DNA from: Corallium rubrum
Taxonomy: Eukaryota > Cnidaria > Anthozoa > Scleralcyonacea > Coralliidae
Assembly (NCBI GenBank): GCA_964035015.1
Contig: OZ035997.1
Location: forward strand, 68,796,067 to 68,860,066
Reading direction: 5' to 3'
DNA: 64,000 bases
The notes under the pieces are model-generated. The model saw nothing but the letters and a program-made list of their open reading frames with translations. It was not told the origin of the DNA and did not search any database. Within the stretch, counting starts at the first letter, position 1, and every line of letters begins with the position of its first letter. The position numbers were made by a program, and so were the translations under genes. Shown piece by piece: positions 48,182 to 60,488 of this stretch.

Positions 48182-49056
48182 CCTATAGGAAACACACAGT
48201 AGGCAAAGGGTTAACTGAGCCATCTGACTCTCTCTTGCTTAACCCTTTCCCTACTACACCGCCCAAATAACTTTAACTTTTCTACTTTTAACAGATTTGC
48301 AAGAAAAAAAAACAAGAAAAATTTATAACAATGTTAACCGCTTCTGCCAATAAATACGGGTTTGTGCCTAACTTATGTCGTAGTTGACTAGTTGCGAAGC
48401 CTTTCCACTCTATACTGTTAGTCTCTCTCGATAAACCATTTTGGTTTTCATCGCATTGTTTTTGGGTTTCACACATTGCCAAACGAACCAAAAACTATAC
48501 ATTCGTAACAAAACTACTTTTACTCTTATACTTATGAGATAAAATAGCTTTTAATAGCGAAGGGTTAATCGCGAAAAGGATGTTTTTGACGCGAAAAGAT
48601 TTGAACTAAAAAACACACTAAAATAAGCTTTTTCTAACGAAACATTACCTCTTCTTCATTCAAAATGTCAATTGTCTCTGCTCTCACGCCAGAATTTATC
48701 AACAAATAGTAGAGGGTAATGTCCATTTTCCGTTTTCCAAAGAGTCTGCAAATTTACATCTTCGTTCTTTAGTCCAAAGGCAGAAAGAAAGAGCCAAGGC
48801 ACCCAAAGGAAAGATGCAAGCGTCATTTTATCACGTGACCGTGACGTAAAATTACGAGCGTGCCTGCACCATACCAAGGGACCCTCCCAAGGGACAAAAC
48901 CAGTGAGGTTTAACCGAAATGGTCTAGTTTAACTTAGAAATAGCAACAACCCACCCCACCCCATTAAGAAAAAGATGACAGAAATTAAGCATGCAAAATA
49001 AAAGCGCAAAGTCTTGAGTCTATTGCACAGACTTATTTTTTGAAACAACATTGGTG
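48182..49056. other. Spacer upstream of copy C
   Basis: Continues the dispersed repeat cut by the BEL element (AACCCTTTCCCTACTACACC at 48239). The remainder is possibly the upstream region of the copy C gene. Short antisense ORFs here have no recognisable motif. Confidence 0.5.
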
Positions 49057-49719
49057 ATGGTTTATCGTTGTAATCTGTGCGTCCGTTTTGTAAGCGTAAG
49101 TCTTCATCCTTTGTCGAATCACCTATGTCGTGTCCACAAAAACGATCCTGGCTTTCGTGTACTCTGTGGAATTGATGGTTGTTCTCAGACCTACAAAAAT
49201 GTTTTTTCATTGAGAAATCATTATATTCGCAAACATGGCAATCTCTTTAATGATGTTGCTCGAGGTTTACAGGGAGGTGACAATGACAACCAAGGTCAAA
49301 ATGACGACGACGATCAAGATAATGACGGTGGACAAGACGGTGGACAAGATCCGTTTTATTTCGAACAAGAGGTAAAACGAGTTAAAAAATCAAACGCCCT
49401 TTGTGTGATGCAAGTGAAAGATGAAAGCAAGATTCCCCAAACAGTGGTGGATTCGATGGTGAGGAACACAACACAAATCGTGGTAAACAGCGTCGAACTC
49501 TTGGAATCCGGACTGAGACATTGCCTTACCAATGCTGGCTTACAGGTGGAAAACATTCCAGGGGTCACAGAACTATTTTCTGAAGAAAGTGTAATACGAA
49601 GACCGTTTGCAGGATTCCACAATGAAACAAGTCAAACGACGTACTACAAAACTAACTTTGGCCTAGTGGTAAGACAATTATGTTTGCCATTTAATATCAG
49701 TTCATATACAGTCTAACTC

Positions 49720-50155
49720 GCGGCAAATGCAAACAAGACTGCCACCACAACCATCACCACCACATCGCACCACTGCATCAGTATACACAGTAGTCATAAT
49801 AGTGTGTGTACTCACATCTGCATTTGGAAAACGTATGTCTCTCAATGGTATCCAAATCCAAACACCATCACTATACTAGTTTTATAAACAACCACACAAA
49901 ACCACAGTGCAATCATGGGTGCAGTTGAAGGCCATCAACACATTCATAGCCCACCATGGCACCACCATCAACAGATCCAACAAGCTTTCCAGCTCTAATA
50001 CACTGCATCTACCACATTCATTTGTGGCCTCATGATTCACCCCGAAGCATGCAGTGCTACTGGCATGCAATAATACCATGCAACCATGATAGAAGTCACA
50101 ACTACACCTACTGTACCATTAAACATAATACATTTTGACTAATTATTAATATTAG
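49720..50155. other. Intron 1 of copy C with CA/ACC-rich low-complexity sequence
   Basis: Rich in CCACCACAACC, CATCACCAC and CACCATC words. No coding signal. Confidence 0.5.
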
Positions 50156-50565
50156 GAACCACAAAAAATTGTGCTAAGAAGGTATCATAAGAAGGTTAGA
50201 AAAGGAAACAAGCTTAAAGACAAACCAAAAGAAGATACAGTCTATTATATCCCACTGATCCAAAGCTTACAGCAGCTTCTAAACAATGATGCTGTTCTGA
50301 AAGAGGTTAGCATTATGCTGTAATTAATTGTGTCACATTTTAACAGCTAATTCTGTGAGCCATGCTGACCCGGTTAGCTGGGGTAATAAAGTTTAAAGAA
50401 AATAATGCACCAAAAATGACAATGTTTCAATGGTCTTAGTTTGACCAAAAGAAAAATTTTCTGAATTATCTGTTGATCAAATCATTGTGAAAATAATGGA
50501 ATAATAATTATGATGTCTTTTGAATAACCCTGATTGACAACAATTACTGTAGATTGACAACCCTC

Positions 50566-52934
50566 TAGAGCTGTGCGATTAACCGAAAAACTCGGTCGGT
50601 TCGGTTCTTTTTTTGGCACCGGAAGTCGGAACCGAACATGCGCAAAAGAACCGGAAGAATCGGTAGTTTCGTTTTCCACGTAAAACCTCGTTTTCCACGT
50701 TAAACCAAATTTCCAAAATGTCTACCGAAGAAAACACTTCAACTTCAAACGACCCGAAGTCGGACGATAAAAATCCCGTTTGGAATTTTTTTAGCAAAGA
50801 CGAAAAGAAACAAAAGTACGCAGTATGTACGTTGTGTCAGAAAGCAATGAGTGCGGAATATGGTAATACTTCAAACCTACGAAAGCACATACAAAGTTAG
50901 CACAAGTTGGAGTTCGCTGAACTATGCAAGTTAACGGCGTCTCGCCCTTCGAAAAGATCGCAAACTACGCAAAGTGGAAGACTGATGACGGGCCTTCAAC
51001 ATCTAAACATCGAAAGATCGATTAATTTTTCGTGGAAAGAAAGTGGCCCCGAACTGACAAACGACAGAAAGAGTGTACTCAGAAACTGGCACAAATGATA
51101 TGCCTTGATCTGCAACCAATAAGCATTGTGGAAAACGAAGGTTTTAAAGACTTTGTCAGCTGCCTACAGCCTTCATTCAATATACCTGATCGACGGGTCT
51201 TGCATAATAACATTATACCTGAACTTTATAGAAGCCAGAAGTCTTACCTTCAGGAAAAGTTGAATGAAATCAAATCATTTGCGATAACATTGGACCACTG
51301 GACATCAACAGCCCTACACGCCTATATGGCAGTTACTGCCCACTTTCTTTCGGAGGACTTTACTATTAATGATTATTGTCTTAGTGTGCGCCATATGCCT
51401 CAATCGCATGATGCAAAAAACATTGCCGATGAACTCTGTTCATGTCTTAGAGAATGGATTCCTGACTACGAGGAAAAGTTATTGCAAATTTATACAGTTA
51501 CCGACAATGCAGCTAACGTGAAAGCTGCTATGCGACGCCTATCACCTGAAAAGTTCAAATCAATTTTTTGCTTTGCACATACACTACAATTAGTAGTGAA
51601 TGACGCTGTGGGAGCATTTCCAGAATGAGTCATTAAAAAGGCAAAAGTGATTGTCAATCATTTTCACAAAAGTGCCAAGGATTCACATAAACTAACTGAA
51701 ATACAAAAGACTTTGAACATTAAGCAGCATAAACTAAAGAATGAAAGTCCAACGCGATGGAATTCGTTGTACTACCTAATGGATAGAATTGTCGAACAGC
51801 GGCAGGCTGTAACTGTTGTTTTGGCCTCAAACGACAAAGTCAACAACCTTCAAAATCATGAGTGGAAGACTGCGGAGAGTTACGTGAAAGTTCTCAAGCC
51901 CTTTGAAGATGTAACTTCCATGATGTCAGCCTCTAGATATCCTACGTTGTCTATGGTTATTCCTGTATTAAATGTCCTAAAACAGCAAATGGATGGAAGT
52001 GAAATGGATGACTTTGGAAGAAAAGTATGTGGAAACATAAATGAACGGTGGCCTGACTATGAAAGTAACCTTGATTTAGCTATTCCTGCTCTCTTGGATC
52101 CCAGGTTCAAGGAATATGCCTTCAGCAACGATGGAGCTAAGGAATCTGCAGTACAGGAAACAGTTGATTTGATGTGTCATAACACAAACAGTGTTCAAGC
52201 TAATCAAGCTATTGGATTCGGATCTACATCGGATGAGTCTTCTGGACAATCTTCTACTCAAGAAGCTTCGACAAGATCGGAAACAGCATCTGGTAGTGGT
52301 AATGTGTGGGGGATATTTAAAAAGATGGTTGCTAAGAAGAGAGCAAGTCATACACAGGGTGAGTCGAGGGAAGTGATCAAGCAAAATTTACAAAAGGAAT
52401 TTTCTATTTTCTGTAATGATGATCTGTTGGAACAGATAAATCCCCATTCGATTGATGGAAGAGTAACTGTAGAAAATATCCAAACGTTTCAAAACTGGCT
52501 CAAACTTACCTTAGCATACCAGCCACATCTGTGCCAAGCGAGAGGTTATTTAGTAAGGCAGGATTGGTTATTACCAACAGACGTTCATGTCTTGAGCCAA
52601 ACTTTGCTGAGCAGCTTGTGTTTCTTGGACACAATTTAAAACAATGACTGAGACAGTGAGACTTGATTGTAGCTAAAAGCTCAGGGAGACCCCGATACAT
52701 CAAAGACATTCAGAGTTATAACTATAAGACATTTTTTTAAAATAATTGTTGTGTTTCATTTAACTTGTTATAAGTTGTTCATTTTGAAGTTTTATCATTA
52801 CAATTTGTTGAGCAAATGCTTTGAATTGTTGAATTGTTCTTTTTATAAAAGTACCGAAACCGGCACCGAACCGAGGTTCTTTTACCCCCAAAAGACCGGA
52901 ACCGAGGTGAAAATTCTGGAACCGCACAGCATTA
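50566..52934 (+). mobile_element. hAT element with 8-bp target duplication
   Basis: Ends are TAGAGCTGTGCG at 50566 and CGCACAGCATTA at 52934 (inverse TAATGCTGTGCG). The 8-bp target duplication CAACCCTC is perfect (50558-50565 and 52935-52942). Subterminal sequence on both sides is rich in GGTTCGGTTC / GAACCGAACC words. It carries one transposase gene in + orientation. Confidence 0.95.
50718..52647 (+). pseudogene. hAT transposase, broken
   Basis: An ATG at 50718 opens a BED-type zinc finger (VWNFFSKDEKKQKYAVCTLC, then SNLRKHIQS and H). A TAG at 50898 interrupts it, and there is a frame change near 51040. The catalytic region follows with LDHWTSTALHAYMAV, YTVTDNAANVKAA and CFAHTLQLVV, a TGA at 51626-51628, then NESPTRWNSLYYLM and LDLAIPALLDPRFKEY. 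The C-terminal dimerisation part continues in another frame after about 52515, with ATSVPSERLFSKAG and FAEQLVFLGHNLK. Two stops and at least two frameshifts make it inactive. The layout is that of BED-hAT transposases. Confidence 0.9.
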
Positions 52935-53079
52935 CAACCCTCACAACAGAAATGATGGACTTCTGGGAGACTATTGTGATGGAGAAGACTTCCAAGCTCA
53001 CCCACTATTTTCAAGAGATCCACACACGGTGGTCGGTAGCCATGCTTTTTTCTCCCTCTTTGATATTGTGACATGACTA

Positions 53080-53535
53080 GTACTCAGTTTCCTACCATGC
53101 TAGTCCGACGCGGCTCGACATATTCCAATTTGGACGGCGAATTATTCCATAAATAATGAAATAATCATTTACATTGTAGCAGAAATTTAAGAATAATACA
53201 TTCATGAATGCCATACTGAACAAAAAATCTCAAAAAATTCACAAAAAACTATAAAAAATCGCATCTAAATAGACCATGTCTTTATTGATAGTTTTGTGAA
53301 TTACACACGTGCTTAACATGACCAAACATAACTTTCTAGGGGTCCCTGAGTTGGGTATTTGTCGCTAAAACAATTTCGTCTTGACCCCCTTGTTTGGTAG
53401 TTTGTTTGCTCAGAGAAATCGACAAGAAAGAAGCGATTTTTTGTGATTGTTGTGTATTTTAATTGAAATTACCGTTTAAAACTAAACCGCGTTAAAACTT
53501 TTCAAGCAGAATGTGAAGATTCATCTATTATCTTT
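53080..53535. other. Noncoding stretch
   Basis: AT-rich. No feature I can support apart from possible upstream sequence of the next gene. Confidence 0.45.
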
Positions 53536-56500
53536 ATGGCAGGATGGCCAGCAACTCAGAACAGTGGTAAGAAAATGCCTTTTAATTCGCAAACTCATTT
53601 GCATTACAATGGTGCAGTTGTTGCTAAATGTGACTCGAGAAGGAAGTACAATACATTTTGGGAAGACTCACAATTCTACCAGCTGAGAAAAAGCCAGGGA
53701 CAATTATCAAAAGACAGAGTCGAAGTTCATGCTGCTGAGGCGAATCTATTGACAAAGAAAAACGAATTTGATACTCAGGTTGCGGACGCCGAACAGAAGC
53801 TAGAAATTGCAAGTAAGTCAAATTGTTATAAGATCTTGTTTGACAGCAAAAATAATTAATTAAAAACCGTGTAGAGTCTGTCTAGTGCTTGAGTCTGTGG
53901 TGTGAACAAAGATGTCTCCCAATGTATTACAGTGTATATCTTTTGTGGACAAAGTCCTACTAGTACTTGATTTTGATGAAGGCACCACTGGGGTGGTGGC
54001 ACATTTTAGATAAATTGTGTATTTTATATATTTCCATGGTTAAATATGTACTATAATTAATTCTTTCTTTTTGACAGAATGTGACTTGGATACATCCTTC
54101 AGTAAAAGAGAAGAAATTGAAAAGCAGCTTACTGAACAACAACAAAAGCTTAATGAGATATCCAGTCACTATGAGAAACTAAAGACTCTCTTGGATCAGA
54201 AAGGTTATTCCCGTACACGAAGGCAGAATACGAGTACTAGTCTTGCGACTATTAGCAGCGGTAGCTCAAGTATGCGGTATAGAAGACGACATGAAACCAA
54301 AAATGTTCTGGAGTATATCCATGGTAGGGAAGAAGGTGCATTACTTGGTGCTTGGGACTTTGTGGCTGCAAATGCTAAGAAAGAGATGATGGACACATTG
54401 TTTGGGAAGTACAGGCGGGGTAAATACTTGGAAGGTGTTGTAAATGATGCTATGAAAGGGTATAGTCAATCCAAAGATTCGCTAACACAAGCAGTTGCTT
54501 TTAAATATCAGAACTTCCTGTCACGCAGGAAATTTACAATGCTATGTAAAACACAATCCTCTGTTTTTGATGCAGATAATGAAGTGTGGGTTCCCCGTAA
54601 TGTTAAGTGTTTGGGTGTTGACATACAGCTCTTCCGTAACCGAATATCAGATTCAAAGTGTTGAGAAAGTTGTCAAAACCCTAGATATTGGTTGTATTAA
54701 TCAAATTCCCAATGTATCAGGAGTCACAAGGACAGTAACTGGACTAGTGTTCATGATAATTGATCTGCATCTAAGACTGCCACATCTCTGCCGGCAGCTT
54801 GTGTGGTTCAATGGCAATACTAACCATTTTATTTTTCAGTTTTCTGATGATGGGGCCCCTGAAACTAGTCAACTGACCATGTCTATAGGTAGTATGACAT
54901 TTTGGAACTTAGGGGAAAGGGTTAGGAGTAGAGAGTTCCAATATCTATTGCATTGTGTCAGCCTTGGTGAGAAGGATAAAACCCTTGAGTTGCTATGGCA
55001 ACAACATACTGAAGAAATGATGTTGCTTGAATCAAGTATTTTTACTGTGTGTGGAAAAGAATGCACTCTTGAATTTCAACCAAGTGCAGATATGAGCTGG
55101 CAGAGTTGGGCTTGTAATGAGTTAAATCAAGCTGCAACATATCCTTCTCCTTATGCCAATGTACATAAGGGAAATATGTGTACCATGGGTGGAAGTATTG
55201 GTTTCACTAACCTATGGCAGCCATATGTTCAAGATATACGCGAGAAGCATGTGAACATGGTTAACACATATCTTGATTCCCTGCCCAATACGCTTAGCGA
55301 AAAGGGTCGCCATGAAAAGAAACTGGCATTCATGGCTGATAATGGTATTCGCCAACTTGGTAAACCTCGGATTGGAATTTTTTCAGACAGAGTTATGCCG
55401 GATCCACTACACTGTGAGATCAATGCTTGGCAGCACCTCTTAGATTTAATTTATAGTGAGTCAGTACAGAGAGGGCTTTTTGATAAATTTGTTAAGACGT
55501 TGTCTGCACCTGTTGGATTAGAAGCTGTTTCTGAAGGTGGTACTAATGGGGTTGATGGAGCAACTGAGTCAGGTTTTATCTGCTACTGAAGGGCAAATAG
55601 CTGGGTCTGATGCAGTGTAAAAGAGGTAAGTGCATTGGTGGACCAATTGGTTGGTATGGATGACTCAGGGTGTGGTATCAGTATTGATTGTGAAATGGGC
55701 AGGTCTGGAGAACTCGATACTGATATTTCACCTGGAATGAGAAGGCAATTTTCGATGCTTGAATTGGAAAAGAGTGCTGCTGACAATATGGGTAACATTC
55801 TAAAAGATTCAGCATCTACTTTATTACCTTGTGGCACTTCAATTTATGGATGTGGACTTGCCTTCCTTTCATCCAAGGTATTAGAGCATTACAATGATGA
55901 AGCTAAACGCTTCAACAAACTAAGTACTCGGCTCATTGGTAAGCAGGCAATATCCCTTGCACAGCATAGTTATAGGCTTGTTGACTGCTTGAAAGCAGAA
56001 GAGGAAACTGAGGGGGAAAGGTTAAAACGGTTAGCTCTTTCGAAGGTAGTGGAATTCTTGAGAAATGCTGGTGGGTTATTTAACAAAATTCATGTTAATA
56101 GCCCAGCTGAAATTGATCAGTTGGAGGAATTTTGTCAACTTTACTTTAATATTTTAGTTCTTTTTTTCCCTTTAAGTATAAACGTGACTGTTTGGACAGT
56201 AGCATATGCTTTGCCATATCATGCAAGAAAATTGTATGATAAATTCAGAGTTGGTTATGGTGTGATCTCTCTTCAGGCTAAATAAAGAGTCCAAACATGC
56301 TGGGCTGAAAGGAGAACTGGCATTGACAAATAGGTCAAGAAAAGACACCTCTGCTGGGAAGTGGTGACAGGTTATGAGGTCAAATTATGTTAGGTCTTTC
56401 TATCTACCAGAGCATCAACCTTCACCACCATCCTACACATCACATTTCAAGTCCCGCACACCTCCTCATTGTGATAGGGATATCCCCTGTTTTTGCGATT

Positions 56501-56850
56501 GTGGAAGAAAGAAAGAAATTGTTGATCCGCATTGTGAGGTGTGTCATGAAAGCTCACTTGTTGTAAGCTGTGCACAACTGCAAAAATTGTCAGATGAGGT
56601 TATTGCAAAACTCAAACCAATTATTTATGGTAAATGTAACAAAAGGTTTGCAGATAATGTTGGGCTGAATGTACATGTCAAAACAATGCACAGTTCTCTA
56701 CCTGTTAGCTCAATGGGTGTAACAAAAATTCCAAAATCTATGAGAGCGGAAGAACTTAAATATTCTTTGAGGGTTAAAGGGCTTTCTACTTCTGGTGGGA
56801 AGGCTATACTGGTGAGACGTCTGGAAGGTGCAATGGCAGCAGATTCATAA
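53536..56850 (+). pseudogene. SAP-domain, coiled-coil protein of an uncharacterised multi-copy family, decayed
   Basis: Exon 1 (53536-53812, donor GCAA/GTAAGT) starts MAGWPATQNSG and leads into a coiled coil that continues in exon 2 (from 54078 after TTTGACAG; KREEIEKQLTEQQQKLNEIS). A long conserved body follows, with SGVTRTVTGLVFMIIDLHLR, QFSDDGAPETSQLTMSIGS, EFQPSADMSWQSWACNE and SDRVMPDPLHCEINAWQH. Near the C-terminus are a zinc-ribbon-like CDCGRKKEIVDPHCEVC (about 56500) and a final SAP motif (MRAEELKYSLRVKGLSTSGG, about 56740). Damage: a probable one-base insertion near 54658, a stop at 55587 with disordered sequence to 55635, a frame change near 56282 and TGA in place of a Trp codon near 56365. 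I recall this sequence pattern as recurring in large numbers in cnidarian and sponge genomes with no assigned function, which suggests a mobile origin. Confidence 0.65.
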
Positions 56851-58838
56851 GGGTTTTGCTTTAAACAGAGTTGTAAAATAAAATGGGGCCATTACGGCTG
56901 GCTCAGGCATCAAACATTGTTGATGGGTAAAACATTCTTGTTTTAATTGTATTATTTTCAAAAAGCCTTAATTTATTTAAACCATTGGCAGCTGTACTGA
57001 CCCCTTTTATTTTTTTCTCTGTCTAATGCCAGGAAATTTTACCATCAAAGGGAAGTCTCCAGGTGGCAGGTGGCAATGTGTAAAATTGCCTATTTTCCAT
57101 TGACAGCTATACCGCCCGTAAACGACCCCTTACTGTCTAATGCCAGATAGTATAACTCGTCAAAGTCTCCAGGTGCATGGTAATGGGTTAATAATTATAT
57201 CTGCTAGTAATGCCACTGACCCAATAACCATGTCCATAAAAAATAAATTGAAATCACATGATAATGTAGGTAGTCTGGTGTATGGGTATGTGAAATGGTT
57301 AATTTAAAATTCACATTGATATCTGGCTTTCTTTGAGGCAAATCAATTATCATGACCATCTAGTAGTTGTTGAAAATAATATCCTGTTGAAAACCTATTC
57401 TTGATTTTGTAAATAGTCATGCCAATATTTTTGACATGCAATTACCATTATTAAATAGTCATGCCAATATGTTGGGTCAATCATGGTGTACTGTTCTTCA
57501 AAAAACTTCAGTAGAAATCTATTGTCAGACAATACAATAGCAAGCTTTAGAATTTTTAAAATAAAAAACAATGGCCACTCCGAGAAGGGTTAACATTTTA
57601 ATTCAACGTTTCGACTAACTTGCTGAATTAACTAACTTGTTGAATTAAAATGTTAACCCTTTTCAGAGTGTCCATTGTTTTGTATTTTATCAATTTACTC
57701 AGTCGTAACCATAATTTTTAGAATTTTTAGTTTTTGGTCTTTGTGATGTGTTCTATGCTTCGATACACCGTGATATCACCAATATGTTTGACATGCAAAT
57801 ATCATTAATTTTGTAAATAGTCATCATATCAATATGTTTGACATGAAAATAGCATTATTTTGTAATTGGTCAGGCTAAGAGTTATGTTTGACCACAAACA
57901 CCAATGAATATTTAGGGAATAAATAGAAATTGTAAAATTGTATAAATGTGGAAGTAGTTTAAAGGGGGTGTAGTGTGGTATAAATAAAATACTCGGTGGT
58001 ATATAATTATATTTCAAGAAGTATATATTAGAAACTGCTAGTAATAAACTGTTGTTCTTGAATAATTACTAATAAAGTAGATTCCATAATTATATTAAAA
58101 TCTTAACTATATCAATGTCTTATTTTTGTGTTTCAATGATACACAACAAGTGGGTATAATGCACAATACATGCATTGTTCAATTACTTATACATGACAAA
58201 ATCTTAGCAGTACATCACCTTTTAACATTTCATATAACTGGGTCAATCATGGTGTACAGCCGTTCTTCAAATAATTTCGGTAGAATCTATTGTCACAATG
58301 CAGTAGCAAGATTATAATTTAGTATACAACAGTACATTTTATATTCATTTCATTTCTCTGAGGATGATTATAATACAGTAGAAAGCTTTAGAATCTTTTG
58401 TTTTTGGTCTTGTGACATGTTCTGTGCTTCGGTACACCATGATATTACCATCTAATTAATAATTAAAAACAGTGCATATTCAGCACTAAACTATTACATA
58501 CACTATACTTGTTTATACCAAATCAATCATATTAAACAAGCTCTACCATTTTGTATTGAGCATTTTCTATTTGGTCAAGATATATAAAAAACAGATAATG
58601 GGTAATCTCACAGTAAATTAGAGTGCTTAACACAAAATAGTAGAGCAATTGTTATAGTAAATATATAACAAAGTAGCTATAGCTCCGGCAATTTTTCTAG
58701 GGCTATTAAGGGTTAAAATTAGGGATATTTTAGGAATATTTAGGGGTAGTTATTTTATGGATAATTATTAGGGTCAAAATTACCAGAAAAATAGCCACAG
58801 CGAATATATAATTGTTTACTGTTTATCTACTATTAATA
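56851..58838. other. AT-rich noncoding stretch with small repeats
   Basis: 56985-57205 holds two diverged ~120-bp tandem copies (CTGTCTAATGCCAG, AAGTCTCCAGGTG). A hairpin lies at 57570-57677. ATAGTCATGCCAATAT-like words recur around 57415-57840, and TCAATCATGGTGTAC with a following CTTCAAA recurs at 57478 and 58242. No gene seen. Confidence 0.6.
57570..57677. repeat. Hairpin, ~45-bp arms
   Basis: CAATGGCCACTCCGAGAAGG and GTTAACATTTTAATTCAAC pair with GTTGAATTAAAATGTTAAC and CAGAGTGTCCATTG. The loop repeats TAACTTG words. Confidence 0.85.
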
Positions 58839-58839
58839 T

Positions 58840-59550
58840 TCATACTGTACTTTTGTTCATAAGGGCTTGAAGTCGTGAGTCCATGGCGAAATCGCTTCGG
58901 TCATACCTTTGTACATAAAAGGTTACGGTAAGCTTTTGCTGCTTTGTCTTGTACTCCAGCATCAATGGTGTCGCTTTATCAACAACAACAGCTGCCCTGC
59001 CTGCATAGGTTAGCATGTTTCTGTCATTCACCTTGGTCTTGTTGAAGTGCCTTTTCTTCAAGAAGTTTTGGCCAAGAAACCTCACAGGAGAGAACACCTT
59101 CGATGCGTTGGTGAAGGTCTTGATCGTCACTGACATGCTTGTCTTGTCGTTTGTCAAACATCCGCCATAGCCAACACAAACATTGCAAATGTGGTGGAAT
59201 ATAGTATATGGCACAAACAACTTAATCGGTGGCATGAGTCCGGTGTTTCTCGATCTCCCCAACTTCGAAAACATGCCTTTACCTATCTCTTGTAGGTAAC
59301 CATCTATAAGGGGGCCAGTTAGCTCCAATTTGTTTGAGGCTCTCTCCTCAAATATAGGATCTAGATCCCGCATCCCGTAGTTTGGCTTATTTGTGCAGTT
59401 CCAGACTGCACCTAGCCAAACCTTCTCGATAGTGAACTTCATTTCAAGTATGGGCCGATTCCAAAGTCGCTCAGATCTCTCTGTATCATCTGCCGAGCAC
59501 CCCAAATTCAGGTTTGCCAAACGAGAAGAAATATCAATAGCATCCGCCAT
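58840..59550 (-). CDS. Intact 236-aa orphan ORF, function unknown
   Basis: A single uninterrupted frame from an ATG at 59550 to a stop at 58840-58842, starting MADAIDISSRLANLNLGCS. I do not recognise the family. It has no signal peptide or clear membrane segment, is mixed hydrophobic/basic with several aromatics, and its C-terminal third is Lys/Arg-rich with alternating beta-like stretches (KQQKLTVTFYVQRYD). Base composition is more GC-balanced than the flanks. The neighbours are noncoding AT-rich sequence and a Tc1-like MITE. It could be a single-exon host gene, a transposon-borne gene, or a captured foreign gene; none is shown by the sequence. It is notable as the longest intact non-repeat ORF of unknown origin here. 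Confidence 0.6.
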   Translation of the reverse strand: MADAIDISSRLANLNLGCSADDTERSERLWNRPILEMKFTIEKVWLGAVWNCTNKPNYGMRDLDPIFEERASNKLELTGPLIDGYLQEIGKGMFSKLGRSRNTGLMPPIKLFVPYTIFHHICNVCVGYGGCLTNDKTSMSVTIKTFTNASKVFSPVRFLGQNFLKKRHFNKTKVNDRNMLTYAGRAAVVVDKATPLMLEYKTKQQKLTVTFYVQRYDRSDFAMDSRLQALMNKSTV

Positions 59551-59802
59551 GTTAAAATTTTGGAGGGAAATTTAAAATATTCTCTTATGGGGGGAAACCG
59601 CTAGTTAGTCGAGAGCCCGTGCTTCCGGGAGAAAAATTCATAGCAATTGACCACCGTGACAAGCACTTCAGATACTATTATTCTTTGATGAGTTAGAAGT
59701 ATGTAATCCACTTGGATCACATGCAACTACCCACAAAATAGGTAATTAAAACAAACATATAATATTATGCAATAGTGATATATTATTACATAGTGTATAG
59801 TA

Positions 59803-60488
59803 CAGTTGAAGCTCTCCTTGCAACCACCTGATTGTAAAACCCTGTTTGAATTGTTACAGTACTGAAACTCTGTAATATCACGGTTCCCTCGGTTTCTTTT
59901 GTTCTCGCAGGTACATTTAACGTCTAAATTACCTAATCCATAAACATTAGGTACGATTAGTAACTAATCATGCCTAGGTGCGATTACTAACTAATCATAC
60001 CTAGGTGTGATTAGAAACTAATCTGCATATCTAATGTTTATGGAAAACGCTCGTTTATCCACACGCATACATACTGTAGCACGATTGCAAACTTTAATTT
60101 CACAAAAACAATTCTACACATACTTTTACGTATAAGCATGCGAGTCACAATGACTTTATTTCATCTTAATCTTTATTCACACGGGACTTTTACATCTTCC
60201 TCGCAAACCGTAATATTACAAAGTAATAGCATGGCGTTTCGGTTGATTAGTGATTAAATGTCCCTCAAGCCTCGGGAGATTTAGTAAAAGTCCCTCGGGC
60301 TTCGCGCTCGGGACTTTTACTAAATCTCCCTTGGCTTTTGGGTACATTTAATCACTAATCAACCTCAAAGCCATGCTATTACTTATCACTACTAATATGA
60401 GAGCACATTCTCTCTTACCAGCTCTAGTTAAGACCACTTTTTCAAATTCCCAAGGTGGTCGCTCAATACGAGAGGTTGACTAGTACTG
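59803..60488. mobile_element. Nonautonomous Tc1/mariner-like element
   Basis: Left end CAGTTGAAGCTCTCC after a TA; right end GAGAGGTTGACTAGTACTG before a TA. The inner parts of the arms share ACCACCT / AGGTGGT. Inside lie a triplicated ~30-bp unit (CTAATCATGCCTAGGTGCGA, 59945-60025) and a long palindrome at 60230-60378. No ORF. Confidence 0.6.
60230..60378. repeat. Palindrome, ~65-bp arms
   Basis: AATAGCATGGCGTTTCGGTT and GATTAGTGATTAAATGT pair with ACATTTAATCACTAATC and AACCTCAAAGCCATGCTATT. The centre is AAAAGTCCCTCGGGCTTCGC and its inverse. Confidence 0.92.

Larger units (their letters stand above)
49057..53025 (+). pseudogene. Transposase-like multi-exon gene, copy C (N-terminal exons), split by a hAT element
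   Basis: Exon 1 (49057-49668, donor CTAGTG/GTAAGA) encodes two C2H2-like fingers (YRCNLCVRF with a later H/H pair; CGIDGCSQTYKNVFSLRNH with H), an Asp/Gln/Gly-rich acidic linker, a helical segment and PFAGFHNETSQTTYYKTNFG. Exon 2 (50156-50305) reads EPQKIVLRRYHKKVRKGNK and YYIPLIQSLQQLLNNDAVLK. Exon 3 starts at 50553 after TACTGTAG; after 13 bp a 2.37-kb hAT element intervenes, and the same frame resumes at 52943 with NDGLLGDYCDGEDF and AHPLFSRDPHT. This is the same family as copies A and B; exons 1-3 correspond to the part upstream of theirs. Apart from the hAT insertion I see no damage. The 3' end of exon 3 is approximate. Confidence 0.75.
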
